Shown here in pieces: positions 34,660 to 43,306 of a stretch of DNA of 64,000 bases. The position numbers and the translations under genes were made by a program. Below the pieces are notes generated by a model that was given only the letters and a program-made list of their open reading frames with translations, was not told the origin of the DNA and made no database searches. Position 1 is the stretch's first letter; each line of letters starts with the position of its first letter. Origin of the DNA: Cellulomonas sp. 73-92 (lineage in GTDB: Bacteria > Actinomycetota > Actinomycetes > Actinomycetales > Cellulomonadaceae); assembly GCF_001898175.1 (NCBI RefSeq), contig NZ_MKTH01000014.1, positions 124,850 to 188,849 of the forward strand, written 5' to 3'.

Positions 34660-35568
34660 GTGACCAGCGAGAACGAGACCACGGCCGGCGTCGTCGGCAC
34701 CGCCCGGGTGAAGCGCGGCATGGCCGAGATGCTCAAGGGCGGCGTGATCATGGACGTCGTCACCGCCGAGCAGGCGAAGATCGCCGAGGACGCGGGCGCC
34801 GTCGCCGTCATGGCGCTCGAGCGCGTGCCGGCCGACATCCGGGCCCAGGGCGGCGTCGCCCGCATGAGCGACCCCGACCTCATCGACGGGATCATCGCGG
34901 CGGTCTCCATCCCGGTGATGGCCAAGGCGCGCATCGGTCACTTCGTCGAGGCGCAGGTGCTGCAGTCGCTCGGCGTCGACTACATCGACGAGTCCGAGGT
35001 GCTGACCCCGGCCGACTACGCCCACCACATCGACAAGTGGGCCTTCACCGTGCCGTTCGTGTGCGGCGCCACCAACCTGGGCGAGGCGCTGCGGCGCATC
35101 ACCGAGGGCGCCGCGATGATCCGCTCCAAGGGCGAGGCGGGGACGGGCGACGTCTCCAACGCGACCACGCACATGCGGCAGATCCGCGACGAGATCCGCC
35201 GGCTGACCTCGCTCCCGGAGGACGAGCTCTTCCTCGCCGCCAAGGAGCTGCAGGCGCCGTACGAGCTGGTGGCAGAGGTCGCGAAGGCCGGCAAGCTGCC
35301 CGTGGTGCTCTTCACCGCGGGCGGCATCGCGACGCCCGCGGACGCCGCGATGATGATGCAACTCGGCGCCGAGGGCGTCTTCGTCGGCTCCGGCATCTTC
35401 AAGTCGGGCAACCCGGCGCAGCGCGCGGCGGCGATCGTCAAGGCGACGACCTTCTACGACGACCCCGACGTCATCGCCAAGGTGTCGCGCGGGCTCGGCG
35501 AGGCGATGGTCGGCATCAACGTCGACGACGTCCCGGTGTCGCACCGGCTCGCCGAGCGCGGCTGGTGA
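34660..35568 (+). CDS. pdxS: Pyridoxal 5'-phosphate synthase, lyase/synthase subunit
   Basis: 302 residues, highly conserved. [57 protein letters not shown] opens the TIM barrel; KSKGEAGTG-like ([11 protein letters not shown]) and [30 protein letters not shown] form the phosphate sites. It condenses ribose 5-phosphate, glyceraldehyde 3-phosphate and ammonia into PLP, using ammonia from PdxT. Unusually for many relatives, pdxT is not adjacent but 3.2 kb downstream, with a Nudix gene, an aminotransferase and a kynureninase between. Confidence 0.97.
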   Translation: MTSENETTAGVVGTARVKRGMAEMLKGGVIMDVVTAEQAKIAEDAGAVAVMALERVPADIRAQGGVARMSDPDLIDGIIAAVSIPVMAKARIGHFVEAQVLQSLGVDYIDESEVLTPADYAHHIDKWAFTVPFVCGATNLGEALRRITEGAAMIRSKGEAGTGDVSNATTHMRQIRDEIRRLTSLPEDELFLAAKELQAPYELVAEVAKAGKLPVVLFTAGGIATPADAAMMMQLGAEGVFVGSGIFKSGNPAQRAAAIVKATTFYDDPDVIAKVSRGLGEAMVGINVDDVPVSHRLAERGW

Positions 35569-35586
35569 GCGCAGCCTCCCGCTGAC

Positions 35587-36126
35587 ATGGCCGAGCTGGG
35601 ACCCGACTGGGTGCCGGGGCCGGACGGCATCCCGTACCGGCGCGCGGCCCGCGTCATCCTGCTCGACGAGGCGGACCGCGTGCTCCTGGTGCGCGGGCAC
35701 GACGTGGACCAGCCCGAGCGGTCGTGGTGGTTCACCGTCGGCGGCGGCATCGACGCGGGGGAGACGCCCCGGCAGGCGGCGGTCCGCGAGCTCCGCGAGG
35801 AGACGGGCATCGCGCTGGTGGAGGGCGACCTCGTCGGCCCGGTCTGCACGCGGCAGGCGCTGTTCGACTTCTTCGCCCGGCTGTGCAGGCAGGACGAGGA
35901 GATCTTCGTCGCACGCGTGGACTCGGCGACGCTGCCCCCGCTCTCGCACGACGACTGGACCGACGTCGAGGCCGACGTGCTCGACGAGCTGCGGTGGTGG
36001 CAGGTCGACGCCCTCGAGGCCGTCGGCATCGAGGTGTTCCCCGCGGGGCTGCCGGCCCTCGTGCGCTCGCTGCTGCCCGGCTGGGACGGCGTGACCCGGA
36101 ACCTGGGGCTGGCGCGCGAGACCTGA
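35587..36126 (+). CDS. Nudix hydrolase
   Basis: 179 residues. The Nudix box GX5EX7REUXEEXGU is complete at about residues 56-78 (GGIDAGETPRQAAVRELREE then TGI). WWFTVGGG precedes it. The short C-terminal half (WWQVDALEAV) is typical of small pyrophosphohydrolases with nucleoside-diphosphate substrates. The start is 18 bp after pdxS, so it is probably co-transcribed. The substrate is unknown. Confidence 0.9.
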   Translation: MAELGPDWVPGPDGIPYRRAARVILLDEADRVLLVRGHDVDQPERSWWFTVGGGIDAGETPRQAAVRELREETGIALVEGDLVGPVCTRQALFDFFARLCRQDEEIFVARVDSATLPPLSHDDWTDVEADVLDELRWWQVDALEAVGIEVFPAGLPALVRSLLPGWDGVTRNLGLARET

Positions 36127-36159
36127 CGGACGCCCCGAAGCGCGAAACGTACTGACCGG

Positions 36160-36165
36160 TAACAT
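36160..36165 (+). promoter_or_regulatory. -10 element of a leaderless aminotransferase gene
   Basis: TAACAT ends 7 nt before the GTG at 36173, placing the transcription start on or next to the start codon. No Shine-Dalgarno site is present. Confidence 0.55.
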
Positions 36166-36172
36166 CCACGGC

Positions 36173-37354
36173 GTGCCTGTCCCCGCGCCGACGTCACCCG
36201 CCCTCCGCGTGCCGCGCAGCGGCATCCGCACGCTCATGGACCTCGCGCTGCGCGACCCCGACGCGCTGCACCTGGAGATCGGCGAGCCGGACCAGGGCGT
36301 CGCGGCGCACGTCGTCGAGGCCGCGGCGGCCGCCGGGCGAGCCGGGCGCACGGGCTACACCTCCAGCACGGGCCTGCCCGCGCTGCGGGCCGCCGTGGCG
36401 GACCGGGTCACCGCGCGTTCGGGGCGCGCGACGAGCCCCGACGACGTCGTGGTGACGCACGGGGCGATGCACGGGCTGGCCATGACGTTCCAGGCCGTCC
36501 TCGGCCCGGGCGACGAGGTGCTCGTGCCGGACCCGGCGTTCCCCAACTGGGCGATGGCCGCGACGGCGGCCGGCGCCACCGTGCGCACGTACCCGACCCG
36601 GCCGGAGCACGGCTACGTGCCGGTGGCCGCGGAGGTGGCGGCCGCGATCACGCCGCGCACGCGCGCGCTGCTCGTCTGCTCCCCGGACAACCCGACCGGG
36701 GCGGTGTACCCCGCGGCGGTGCTCGCCCAGCTCGTCGAGATCGCCCGCCGCCACGACCTGTGGCTCCTGTCCGACGAGTGCTACGAGGCCATCACGTTCG
36801 GCGTCCCGTTCGTCTCGCCCGCCGCGTTCGACACCGACGGTCGCGTCGTCGTCGTCGGCAGCGTCTCCAAGACGTACGGCATGACCGGGTGGCGCATCGG
36901 CTGGGTGGCCACCGGCTCGCACGAGCTGCTCGAGGTCCTGGGCCACCTCTCGGAGGCGCTCGTCGCGTGCCCGTCGACGGTGGGACAGGTGGGTGCGCTG
37001 GCCGCGCTGACCGGGCCGCAGGACGGCGTCGACGTCGCCGTGGCGTCCTACCGCGAACGGCGGGACGCCGCGACCGACCTGCTGGCGGCCCGCGGCCTCG
37101 GGTTCACCCGGCCGGAGGGTGCGTTCTACCTGCTCGTGGACGTGGAGGACGACGACACCGACGGCTTCGCCCAGCGCCTCCTGGCGAGCCGCCACGTCGC
37201 GGTCGCCCCCGGGGCGACGTTCGGCCTGCAGGCCGCCGGCCGCGTCCGGGTCAGCCTGGCGGCCGCGCGTCCCGTCCTGCTCGAGGGCCTGGCCCGGCTG
37301 GCCGACGAGGTCGTCGCCGCCCGTGCGGGGCGCGCGGAGGCCTTCGCCGGCTGA
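36173..37354 (+). CDS. Class I/II PLP-dependent aminotransferase
   Basis: 393 residues of fold type I. LHLEIGEPDQGV, GYTSSTGLPALRAAVA, VCSPDNPTGAVYP, LSDECYEAITFG and the PLP lysine in SVSKTYGMTGWRIGW (about residue 236) place it in the AspC/AAT-Ib group. The C-terminal Arg that binds the substrate carboxylate is in AAGRVRVSLAAA. It could act on aspartate, branched or aromatic amino acids; I cannot choose. It is convergent with the kynureninase gene, 16 bp apart. Confidence 0.93.
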   Translation: MPVPAPTSPALRVPRSGIRTLMDLALRDPDALHLEIGEPDQGVAAHVVEAAAAAGRAGRTGYTSSTGLPALRAAVADRVTARSGRATSPDDVVVTHGAMHGLAMTFQAVLGPGDEVLVPDPAFPNWAMAATAAGATVRTYPTRPEHGYVPVAAEVAAAITPRTRALLVCSPDNPTGAVYPAAVLAQLVEIARRHDLWLLSDECYEAITFGVPFVSPAAFDTDGRVVVVGSVSKTYGMTGWRIGWVATGSHELLEVLGHLSEALVACPSTVGQVGALAALTGPQDGVDVAVASYRERRDAATDLLAARGLGFTRPEGAFYLLVDVEDDDTDGFAQRLLASRHVAVAPGATFGLQAAGRVRVSLAAARPVLLEGLARLADEVVAARAGRAEAFAG

Positions 37355-37370
37355 GCGGGTCGGCGGCTCG

Positions 37371-38642
37371 TCAGGTGACGGTCGAGCGCCGGGCGAACCG
37401 CGCGTCGAGGTGCTCGCCCGCGGCCAGCACGTCGGCGTAGGCCTCTGCGGCGGTCAGCATGTCGGCGTGCGTCAGGTAGGGCGCCGCGACGCCCAGCCGG
37501 ACGATGTCGGGGGCGCGGAAGTCCCCGACGACACCGCGCGCGACCAGCGCCTGGACGATCCCGTACGCGTGCTGGTCGCGCACGCAGACCTGCGACCCGC
37601 GCCGGTCGTCCGCCGCCGGCGACACCACGTCCAGGCCCGGCACGAGCAGCTCCAGGCAGCGGCGCAGGAAGCCCGTCAGCGAGGACGAGCGGGCGCGCAC
37701 GGCGACGACGTCCACACCGTCGAACGCGGTGAGCGCGGCCTCGAGGGTGAGCAGCGACAGCATCGGCGCGGTGCCCGTCCGGGCGCGGGCGACGCCGTCC
37801 GCCGGCTCGTACGTGCCGGCCATGTCGAACGGCCGGGCGTGGCCCTGCCACCCGGGGATCGGGTTGACGAACACCGACTGGTGCCGGGAGGCCACGTACA
37901 GGTAGGCGGGCGAGCCCGGTCCACCGTTGAGGTACTTGTAGCTGCAGCCGACCGCGAGGTCCACGCCGGCCTCGTCGAGCCCGACCGGGATCGCGCCGGC
38001 CGAGTGGCACAGGTCGGCGATCGCGAGCGCCCCGGCGCGATGGGCCGCCGCGACGAGGCCGGCCAGGTCCCAGAGCCGGCCGGTGCGGTAGTCGACGTGC
38101 GAGAACGCCACCGCGGCGACCGGATCACCATCGGCGCTCAGCCGGTCGAGGAGCGCCGGCATCTGGTCCGGGTCCGCGAGCTCGACCCGCCAGCCCGCCT
38201 CGGCTGCCACGCCGTGCGCCACGTAGAGGTCGGTGGGGAACGAGCCGGGGTCGGTCACGAGGACGCGCGCGTCCGGGCGCAGCGACGCCGCCCCGCGCAG
38301 CGCCTGGTAGAGCCGCACCGTGGTGGTGTCGCCGACGACGACCTGCCCGGGGGCGGCGCCGATCAGCCGCCCCACGGCGTCCCCGACCCGGGTCGGGGCC
38401 TCCCACCAGCCGGCGGCGTTCCACGACGTGATCAGGCCGCGGCCCCACTCGTCGTGCACGACCCGCTCGAGCGCCGCGGGCACCGCGACCGGCAGCGCGC
38501 CGAGCGAGTTGCCGTCGAGGTAGACGACGCCGGGCGGCAGGAGGAACCGCTCGCGCAGGTCGGTCGAGGCGTGGGCTTCGTCCAGCCGGAGGGCTGCGGA
38601 CCGGAGGGTTCGGCGGGCGCCCTGCCCGAGGTGAGGGGCCAT
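37371..38642 (-). CDS. kynU: Kynureninase
   Basis: 423 residues. [14 protein letters not shown], the SF-TD block around [57 protein letters not shown], the PLP lysine in [19 protein letters not shown] and [13 protein letters not shown] are signatures of kynureninase. It cleaves kynurenine (or 3-hydroxykynurenine) to anthranilate and alanine. No tryptophan dioxygenase or kynurenine formamidase lies in the window, so whether it serves tryptophan breakdown is open. The ATG at 38642 is chosen; the frame is open further but overlaps pdxT. Confidence 0.94.
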   Translation of the reverse strand: MAPHLGQGARRTLRSAALRLDEAHASTDLRERFLLPPGVVYLDGNSLGALPVAVPAALERVVHDEWGRGLITSWNAAGWWEAPTRVGDAVGRLIGAAPGQVVVGDTTTVRLYQALRGAASLRPDARVLVTDPGSFPTDLYVAHGVAAEAGWRVELADPDQMPALLDRLSADGDPVAAVAFSHVDYRTGRLWDLAGLVAAAHRAGALAIADLCHSAGAIPVGLDEAGVDLAVGCSYKYLNGGPGSPAYLYVASRHQSVFVNPIPGWQGHARPFDMAGTYEPADGVARARTGTAPMLSLLTLEAALTAFDGVDVVAVRARSSSLTGFLRRCLELLVPGLDVVSPAADDRRGSQVCVRDQHAYGIVQALVARGVVGDFRAPDIVRLGVAAPYLTHADMLTAAEAYADVLAAGEHLDARFARRSTVT

Positions 38643-38716
38643 CGCCGGAGCGTATCGGCACGGTCGTCGGGCAGGCCCCGATCGCCCGGGAGGGCGGGGC
38701 CCTTCCGCGCCCCGCC

Positions 38717-38722
38717 TAGACT
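38717..38722 (+). promoter_or_regulatory. -10 element of a leaderless pdxT
   Basis: TAGACT lies 8 nt before the ATG at 38731, with no ribosome site between. The transcript should start at or very near the A of the start codon. Confidence 0.55.
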
Positions 38723-38730
38723 CCTCGGCC

Positions 38731-39339
38731 ATGACCCCCACCGTCCCGACCGTCGGCGTGCTCGCGCTCCAGGGCGACGTGCGTGAGCACCTCGCCGCGC
38801 TCCGGGCGGTCGGCGCCGAGGCGGTCGGGGTGCGCCGTGCGCGTGAGCTGGAGGCGGTCGACGCACTCGTCATCCCCGGCGGCGAGTCGACGACGATCGA
38901 CAAGCTGCTGCGCGCGTTCGACCTGGTCGAGCCGGTGCGGGAGCGCCTCCGCGCGGGGATGCCCGCCTACGGTTCCTGCGCGGGGATGATCCTGCTCGCG
39001 GACCGCCTCATCGGCGCGATCGAGGGGCAGCAGACCCTCGGCGGGATCGACATGACCGTGCGCCGCAACGCGTTCGGCCGCCAGGTCGACTCGTTCGAGA
39101 CGGACCTCGACATCGCCGGCATCGCGGGCACGGTGCACGCCGTCTTCATCCGCGCGCCGTGGGTCGAGCAGGTGGGCGACGCCGCCGAGGTGCTCGCCCG
39201 CGTGGAAGGTGGGCCGGCCGCCGGTAGGATCGTGGCGGTGCGTCAGGGGCCGTTGCTCGTCACGTCCTTCCATCCGGAGGTGACCGGCGACACGCGGGTG
39301 CACCGTCTGTTCGTCGACATCGTGCGCGAGAGCCGGTAG
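38731..39339 (+). CDS. pdxT: Pyridoxal 5'-phosphate synthase, glutaminase subunit
   Basis: 202 residues, a class I glutamine amidotransferase. [26 protein letters not shown], the nucleophile in [12 protein letters not shown], and [11 protein letters not shown] with the catalytic His and Glu are all present. It hydrolyses glutamine and passes ammonia to PdxS. It has its own leaderless promoter and is followed 57 bp later by yebC. Confidence 0.97.
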   Translation: MTPTVPTVGVLALQGDVREHLAALRAVGAEAVGVRRARELEAVDALVIPGGESTTIDKLLRAFDLVEPVRERLRAGMPAYGSCAGMILLADRLIGAIEGQQTLGGIDMTVRRNAFGRQVDSFETDLDIAGIAGTVHAVFIRAPWVEQVGDAAEVLARVEGGPAAGRIVAVRQGPLLVTSFHPEVTGDTRVHRLFVDIVRESR

Positions 39340-39396
39340 CAGCGCCGCGCAGGACGAGCACCACAACGCGGATCCAGGACCGAGGAGCAGCGAGGC

Positions 39397-40155
39397 ATGT
39401 CGGGTCACTCCAAGTGGGCCACCACGAAGCACAAGAAGGCGGCCATCGACGCCAAGCGCGGCAAGCTGTTCGCCAAGCTGATCAAGAACATCGAGGTGGC
39501 CGCCCGCACGGGTGGAGGTGACCCCGCCGGCAACCCGACGCTGTTCGACGCCATCCAGAAGGCGAAGAAGACCTCGGTCCCCAACGAGAACATCGACCGC
39601 GCCGTCAAGCGCGGCTCCGGCCAGGAGGCCGGCGGCGCCGACTACCAGACGATCATGTACGAGGGCTACGGCTCCGGCGGGATCGCCGTGCTGGTCGAGT
39701 GCCTGACGGACAACCGCAACCGTGCGGCCTCGGACGTGCGGGTGGCCTTCACCCGCAACGGCGGCTCGATGGCCGACCCCGGATCCGTCTCGTACCTCTT
39801 CTCCCGCAAGGGCGTCATCGTCGTGCCCAAGGAGGGCACGAGCGAGGACGCCGTGATGGAGGCGGTGCTCGACGCGGGTGGCGAGGAGGTCACCGACGAG
39901 GGCGAGTCCTTCGAGGTGCTCACCGAGGCCACCGACCTGGTGCCGGTCCGCAAGGCCCTGCAGGAGGCCGGGATCGAGTACGACTCGGCCGACGTCGTCT
40001 TCTACCCCGCGACGCAGATCGAGGTCGACCTCGACGGCGCGCGCAAGATCCTGCGCCTCATCGACGCCCTCGAGGACTCGGACGACGTGCAGAACGTCTT
40101 CACGAACTTCGACGCGTCCGACGAGGTCATGGCGCAGCTCGACGAGGAGGAGTAG
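39397..40155 (+). CDS. YebC/PmpR-family DNA-binding or translation-associated regulator
   Basis: 252 residues. The family hallmark [37 protein letters not shown] opens the protein, and [22 protein letters not shown] forms the second domain. YebC proteins were described as transcription regulators, and more recent work links them to relief of ribosome stalling at proline stretches. The position before ruvCAB is conserved across bacteria. The ATG at 39397 follows GGAGCAG. Confidence 0.95.
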   Translation: MSGHSKWATTKHKKAAIDAKRGKLFAKLIKNIEVAARTGGGDPAGNPTLFDAIQKAKKTSVPNENIDRAVKRGSGQEAGGADYQTIMYEGYGSGGIAVLVECLTDNRNRAASDVRVAFTRNGGSMADPGSVSYLFSRKGVIVVPKEGTSEDAVMEAVLDAGGEEVTDEGESFEVLTEATDLVPVRKALQEAGIEYDSADVVFYPATQIEVDLDGARKILRLIDALEDSDDVQNVFTNFDASDEVMAQLDEEE

Positions 40156-40165
40156 CCACTCCTCA

Positions 40166-40237
40166 GGTGGAGCCGATTGACGTCCGGTGGAGCCGATCGA
40201 CCGCGACACGCCGTCGCACGAGGTCGAACGGCTCCAC
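40166..40237. repeat. Direct and inverted repeat element between yebC and ruvC
   Basis: ggtggagccgatnga occurs twice, 20 bp apart (40166 and 40186). The second copy is the left arm (40187-40202) of an imperfect 16-bp inverted repeat with right arm 40222-40237 (15 of 16 match) and a 19-nt loop. It could end yebC transcripts or be a remnant of a repeated palindrome. Confidence 0.7.
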
Positions 40238-40266
40238 TCTTCTCCAGAGGTCGTGAGACTGGCGGC

Positions 40267-40833
40267 ATGCGCGTCCTTGGGGTCGATCCCGGCCTGACCA
40301 GGTGCGGGCTGGGCGTCGTCGACGCGCTGCCGGGCCATCGGCTGCAGGCCGTGTGGTTCGGTGTCGCGCGTTCGGACGCCGACGCCGACGTCGACCAGCG
40401 GCTGCTGGCGATCGAGCGCCGCCTGGAGGAGGCGCTCGAGGAGCACGCGCCGGACACCGTCGCCATCGAGCGGGTGTTCGCGCAGCACAACGTCAGCACC
40501 GTCATGGGCACGGCTCAGGTCGCCGGGCTCGCGCTGGTCGCGGCCGCGCGGCGGCGCATCCCGGTCGCCGTGCACACGCCGTCGGAGGTGAAGGCCGCCG
40601 TTACCGGGAACGGCCGCGCCGACAAGGCGCAGGTGCAGGCGATGGTGGCGCGCCTGCTCGGGCTGGAAGAACGGCCGAAGCCCGCCGATGCCGCCGACGC
40701 CCTCGCGCTGGCGATCTGCCACCTCTGGCGCCCGCAAGGCGCGATCAGCGCGCCGCAACGCCCGCCCGGCGCGCTGACGCCCGCCCAGCGCGCATGGGCG
40801 GCCGCGGAGCAGGCGGCCCGCCGGCGCACCTGA
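40267..40833 (+). CDS. ruvC: Crossover junction endodeoxyribonuclease RuvC
   Basis: 188 residues. The RNase H-like core shows [17 protein letters not shown] (catalytic Asp7), [26 protein letters not shown] (Glu) and [15 protein letters not shown] (the last acidic pair). It cuts Holliday junctions handed over by RuvAB. The ATG at 40267 has no strong ribosome site. A C-terminal Pro/Ala tail is slightly longer than the E. coli protein. A long palindrome lies directly after its stop, separating it from ruvA. Confidence 0.96.
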   Translation: MRVLGVDPGLTRCGLGVVDALPGHRLQAVWFGVARSDADADVDQRLLAIERRLEEALEEHAPDTVAIERVFAQHNVSTVMGTAQVAGLALVAAARRRIPVAVHTPSEVKAAVTGNGRADKAQVQAMVARLLGLEERPKPADAADALALAICHLWRPQGAISAPQRPPGALTPAQRAWAAAEQAARRRT

Positions 40834-40904
40834 CCCCAACCTTCATTTTCCTGACGTTTCGGTTGCGATTCGCGACGAGAACTTCAGGAAAATGGAGGTT
40901 GGGG
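40834..40904. repeat. Stem-loop repeat element, family 1, copy A (ruvC-ruvA)
   Basis: Arms 40834-40854 and 40884-40904 pair over 21 positions (20 identical, one G-U possible). The 29-nt loop (40855-40883) is itself able to fold (gttgcg/cgcgac). It begins at the base after the ruvC stop. The same arm ends (tttcctga/tcaggaaaat), loop length and loop core (tcggttg-n-gat-n-cgc) recur at 58796-58870. Confidence 0.85.
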
Positions 40905-40976
40905 TGGTGGAGTGTCGGGGTGCACGGGTGTCGTACACGTGTGCGAACATGCCCGCATGGCATTCGGGAGGGCATC

Positions 40977-41591
40977 GTGATCGCGTCGGTCACCGGGACG
41001 GTGCAGGCGGTGCGGCTGGACGCGGCAGTCGTCGAGGTCGGCGGGGTCGGCATGCTCGTCCAGGCGACGCCCGCCACGCTGGCCGGGCTCCGCGTGGGGC
41101 AGCGCGCCACGTTGCACACGTCGCTCGTCGTGCGGGAGGACTCCCTGACGCTCTTCGGCTTCGCCGAGGCCGACGAGCGCGAGGTCTTCGAGATCGTCCA
41201 GACCGTCTCCGGCGTCGGCCCGCGCCTCGCCCTGGCGATGCTCGCGGTGCACAGCCCCGACGGGCTGCGCCGCGCGGTGGCCGACGAGGACTACGGCGCC
41301 CTCCAGCGCGTCCCGGGCATCGGGCGCAAGGGCGCGCAGCGCATCGTGCTCGAGCTGGGTGACCGGCTCGGTGCGCCGGCCCCGGCGGCAGGGGGGCGCG
41401 CCCCGGTCGCGGCGGTGGGCGACCACCGGGACCAGGTCGTGGAGGCGCTGGTCGGGCTCGGCTGGCAGGCGAGGACCGCCCAGGAGGCCGTCACGACCGT
41501 CCTGGAGGGCAGCACGGAGCCCGTGGGCGCCGGCGAGGTCGCCGGCCTGCTGCGCGCGGCGCTGCGGACGCTGGGCGGTGCCCGTGGCTGA
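40977..41591 (+). CDS. ruvA: Holliday junction helicase, DNA-binding subunit RuvA
   Basis: 204 residues. The N-terminal OB domain ([40 protein letters not shown]) is followed by two helix-hairpin-helix motifs ([13 protein letters not shown] and [18 protein letters not shown]) and a C-terminal domain III ([19 protein letters not shown]) that contacts RuvB. The GTG at 40977 has GGGAGGG just upstream. Its stop overlaps ruvB by 8 bp. Confidence 0.96.
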   Translation: MIASVTGTVQAVRLDAAVVEVGGVGMLVQATPATLAGLRVGQRATLHTSLVVREDSLTLFGFAEADEREVFEIVQTVSGVGPRLALAMLAVHSPDGLRRAVADEDYGALQRVPGIGRKGAQRIVLELGDRLGAPAPAAGGRAPVAAVGDHRDQVVEALVGLGWQARTAQEAVTTVLEGSTEPVGAGEVAGLLRAALRTLGGARG

Positions 41592-42648
41592 GCTCGAGGA
41601 CGACGAGGCGGTCGTCACCGAGCGGTTCGGTGCCGAGAGCCTGGTCCGGCCGTCCGCCGACGACCTCGAGCGCGCCGCGGAGGCCGCGCTGCGGCCGCGC
41701 CGTCTCGCCGAGTTCGTCGGCCAGCGCGTGGTGCGCGAGCAGCTCTCGCTGGTCCTGCAGGCCGCCGCCCGGCGCAACCGGCCGCCGGACCACGTGCTGC
41801 TGTCCGGCCCGCCGGGTCTGGGCAAGACGACCCTCGCGATGATCATCGCGGCCGAGCTCGGCACGTCCCTGCGCGTCACCAGCGGGCCGGCGATCCAGCA
41901 CGCCGGCGACCTGGCGGCGGTGCTGTCCTCGCTCGAGGAGGGCGAGGTGCTGTTCCTCGACGAGATCCACCGGCTGGCTCGGCCGGCCGAGGAGCTGCTC
42001 TACGTGGCGATGGAGGACTTCCGGGTCGACGTCGTCGTCGGCAAGGGCGCGGGGGCGAGCGCGATCCCGCTGACGCTGCCGCCGTTCACGGTCGTCGGCG
42101 CGACCACGCGGGCCGGCCTGCTGCCGGCCCCGCTGCGCGACCGGTTCGGCTTCACCGGCCACCTGGACTTCTACGCGTCCGACGAGCTCGAGCGGGTGCT
42201 CGTCCGCTCCGCCGGTCTCCTGGGGGTGGAGCTGGAGGCCGCCGCCGCCGCCGAGATCGCCTCGCGGTCGCGCGGCACGCCCCGGATCGCGAACCGCCTG
42301 CTGCGCCGCGTGCGCGACTGGGCTGAGGTCAAGGGCGACGGCCGGCTGGACCTCGGCGCCGCACGCCGCGCGCTCGAGGTGTTCGAGGTCGACGCCCGCG
42401 GCCTCGACCGCCTCGACCGTGCCGTGCTGGAGGCGCTGTGCACGCGGTTCGGTGGCGGGCCCGTCGGCCTGACCACGTTGGCGGTGGCCGTGGGGGAGGA
42501 GCCCGAGACCGTCGAGACGGTCGCGGAGCCGTTCCTCGTGCGCGAGGGCCTCGTCGGGCGCACCCCGCGCGGCCGGGTGGCGCTCCCCGCGGCCTGGACC
42601 CACCTGGGCCTGGTGGCCCCGGCGCCGCAGGACACGCTCTTCGGGTGA
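41584..42648 (+). CDS. ruvB: Holliday junction branch-migration ATPase RuvB
   Basis: 354 residues. Walker A is GPPGLGKTT, Walker B is [10 protein letters not shown], sensor 1 is [11 protein letters not shown], the Arg finger region is [17 protein letters not shown], and [22 protein letters not shown] is in the winged-helix junction. It drives branch migration with RuvA and hands junctions to RuvC. The GTG at 41584 is chosen; a second in-frame GTG at 41578 would add two residues. Confidence 0.96.
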   Translation: MAELEDDEAVVTERFGAESLVRPSADDLERAAEAALRPRRLAEFVGQRVVREQLSLVLQAAARRNRPPDHVLLSGPPGLGKTTLAMIIAAELGTSLRVTSGPAIQHAGDLAAVLSSLEEGEVLFLDEIHRLARPAEELLYVAMEDFRVDVVVGKGAGASAIPLTLPPFTVVGATTRAGLLPAPLRDRFGFTGHLDFYASDELERVLVRSAGLLGVELEAAAAAEIASRSRGTPRIANRLLRRVRDWAEVKGDGRLDLGAARRALEVFEVDARGLDRLDRAVLEALCTRFGGGPVGLTTLAVAVGEEPETVETVAEPFLVREGLVGRTPRGRVALPAAWTHLGLVAPAPQDTLFG

Positions 42649-42652
42649 ACGC

Positions 42653-42700
42653 CACGCGGCGTCTCACGCGGGGTCTCACGCGGTGTCCCACGCGGTGTCC
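42653..42700 (+). repeat. Four tandem 12-bp repeats (cacgcgg type) after ruvB
   Basis: Units start at 42653, 42665, 42677 and 42689: two end in gtct and the last two are identical (cacgcggtgtcc), followed by a decayed partial unit. It is intergenic, 4 bp past the ruvB stop and before the yajC promoter. Confidence 0.85.
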
Positions 42701-42732
42701 CACACAGGGGAACCGAGCAGGGACCTCGGGCG

Positions 42733-42761
42733 TTGGAGCGACCGGTCCGTACGCCTAGACT
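42733..42761 (+). promoter_or_regulatory. Promoter of yajC-secD-secF
   Basis: TTGGAG (42733-42738) and TAGACT (42756-42761) are separated by exactly 17 bp, a good match to the main sigma factor. The start would fall near 42768, about 34 nt before the yajC ATG. Confidence 0.65.
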
Positions 42762-42801
42762 GCGTCGGGCACATCGACACGTCAGGAGACGGCACCTCGC
42801 C

Positions 42802-43224
42802 ATGGGCAGCAACACCATCATCTGGGCAATCCTCATCGTGCTGCTCGGCGCCATGTGGTTCATGTCCCGGCGCTCCCGCCAGCAGCAGCAGAAGGCGCAG
42901 GAGTTCCGGAACAACCTCAAGCCCGGCGACGAGGTCATGACGCACTCCGGGATGCTCGGCACCGTCGTCGAGGTCGAGGGCGACAACATCACCCTCGAGT
43001 CCGGCCCGGGCAGCCGCAGCCGCTGGATCCGCGCGGCCATCGCCAAGCTCATCGAGCCGACCACCGAGGTCGCCGACGTCGACGACGAGGCGGACGACCA
43101 GGCGGACGACGACTACTACGAGGGTGATGACGTCGAGGTGCCGGACGACATCTCGTCCCTCGACCCGTCGCACGGCACCGCGTCCGGTGACGAGGACGAC
43201 GAGACCGGCAAGGAAGCGAAGTAA
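42802..43224 (+). CDS. yajC: Preprotein translocase accessory subunit YajC
   Basis: 140 residues. A single N-terminal membrane helix (TIIWAILIVLLGAMWFMSRRS) is followed by the conserved soluble block QQQQKAQEFRNNLKPGDEVMTHSGMLGTVVEVEGDNITLESGPG. The C-terminus is a long acidic tail (Asp/Glu-rich, last about 50 residues) not found in the E. coli protein. It joins SecDF at the Sec translocon. GGAGAC lies upstream of the ATG. Confidence 0.95.
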   Translation: MGSNTIIWAILIVLLGAMWFMSRRSRQQQQKAQEFRNNLKPGDEVMTHSGMLGTVVEVEGDNITLESGPGSRSRWIRAAIAKLIEPTTEVADVDDEADDQADDDYYEGDDVEVPDDISSLDPSHGTASGDEDDETGKEAK

Positions 43225-43230
43225 CCGCGC

Positions 43231-43253
43231 GGCCCGGGCACCGCGCCCGGGCC
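43231..43253 (+). terminator. GC-rich hairpin between yajC and secD
   Basis: GGCCCGGGC pairs with GCCCGGGCC across a 5-nt loop, 6 bp after the yajC stop. There is no U-run. Since secD follows within 55 bp and depends on this transcript, it may only attenuate or stabilise the yajC message. Confidence 0.5.
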
Positions 43254-43306
43254 CTCCATCCCACCGGTGACGACGTCGCCGGTGCGTGCACGAGAGAGAA
43301 CTGATC

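Noticed and set aside
40930-40976. A LexA (SOS) box upstream of ruvA
   Set aside because: A CGAAC half-site is present but there is no matching GTTCG half at the required distance.
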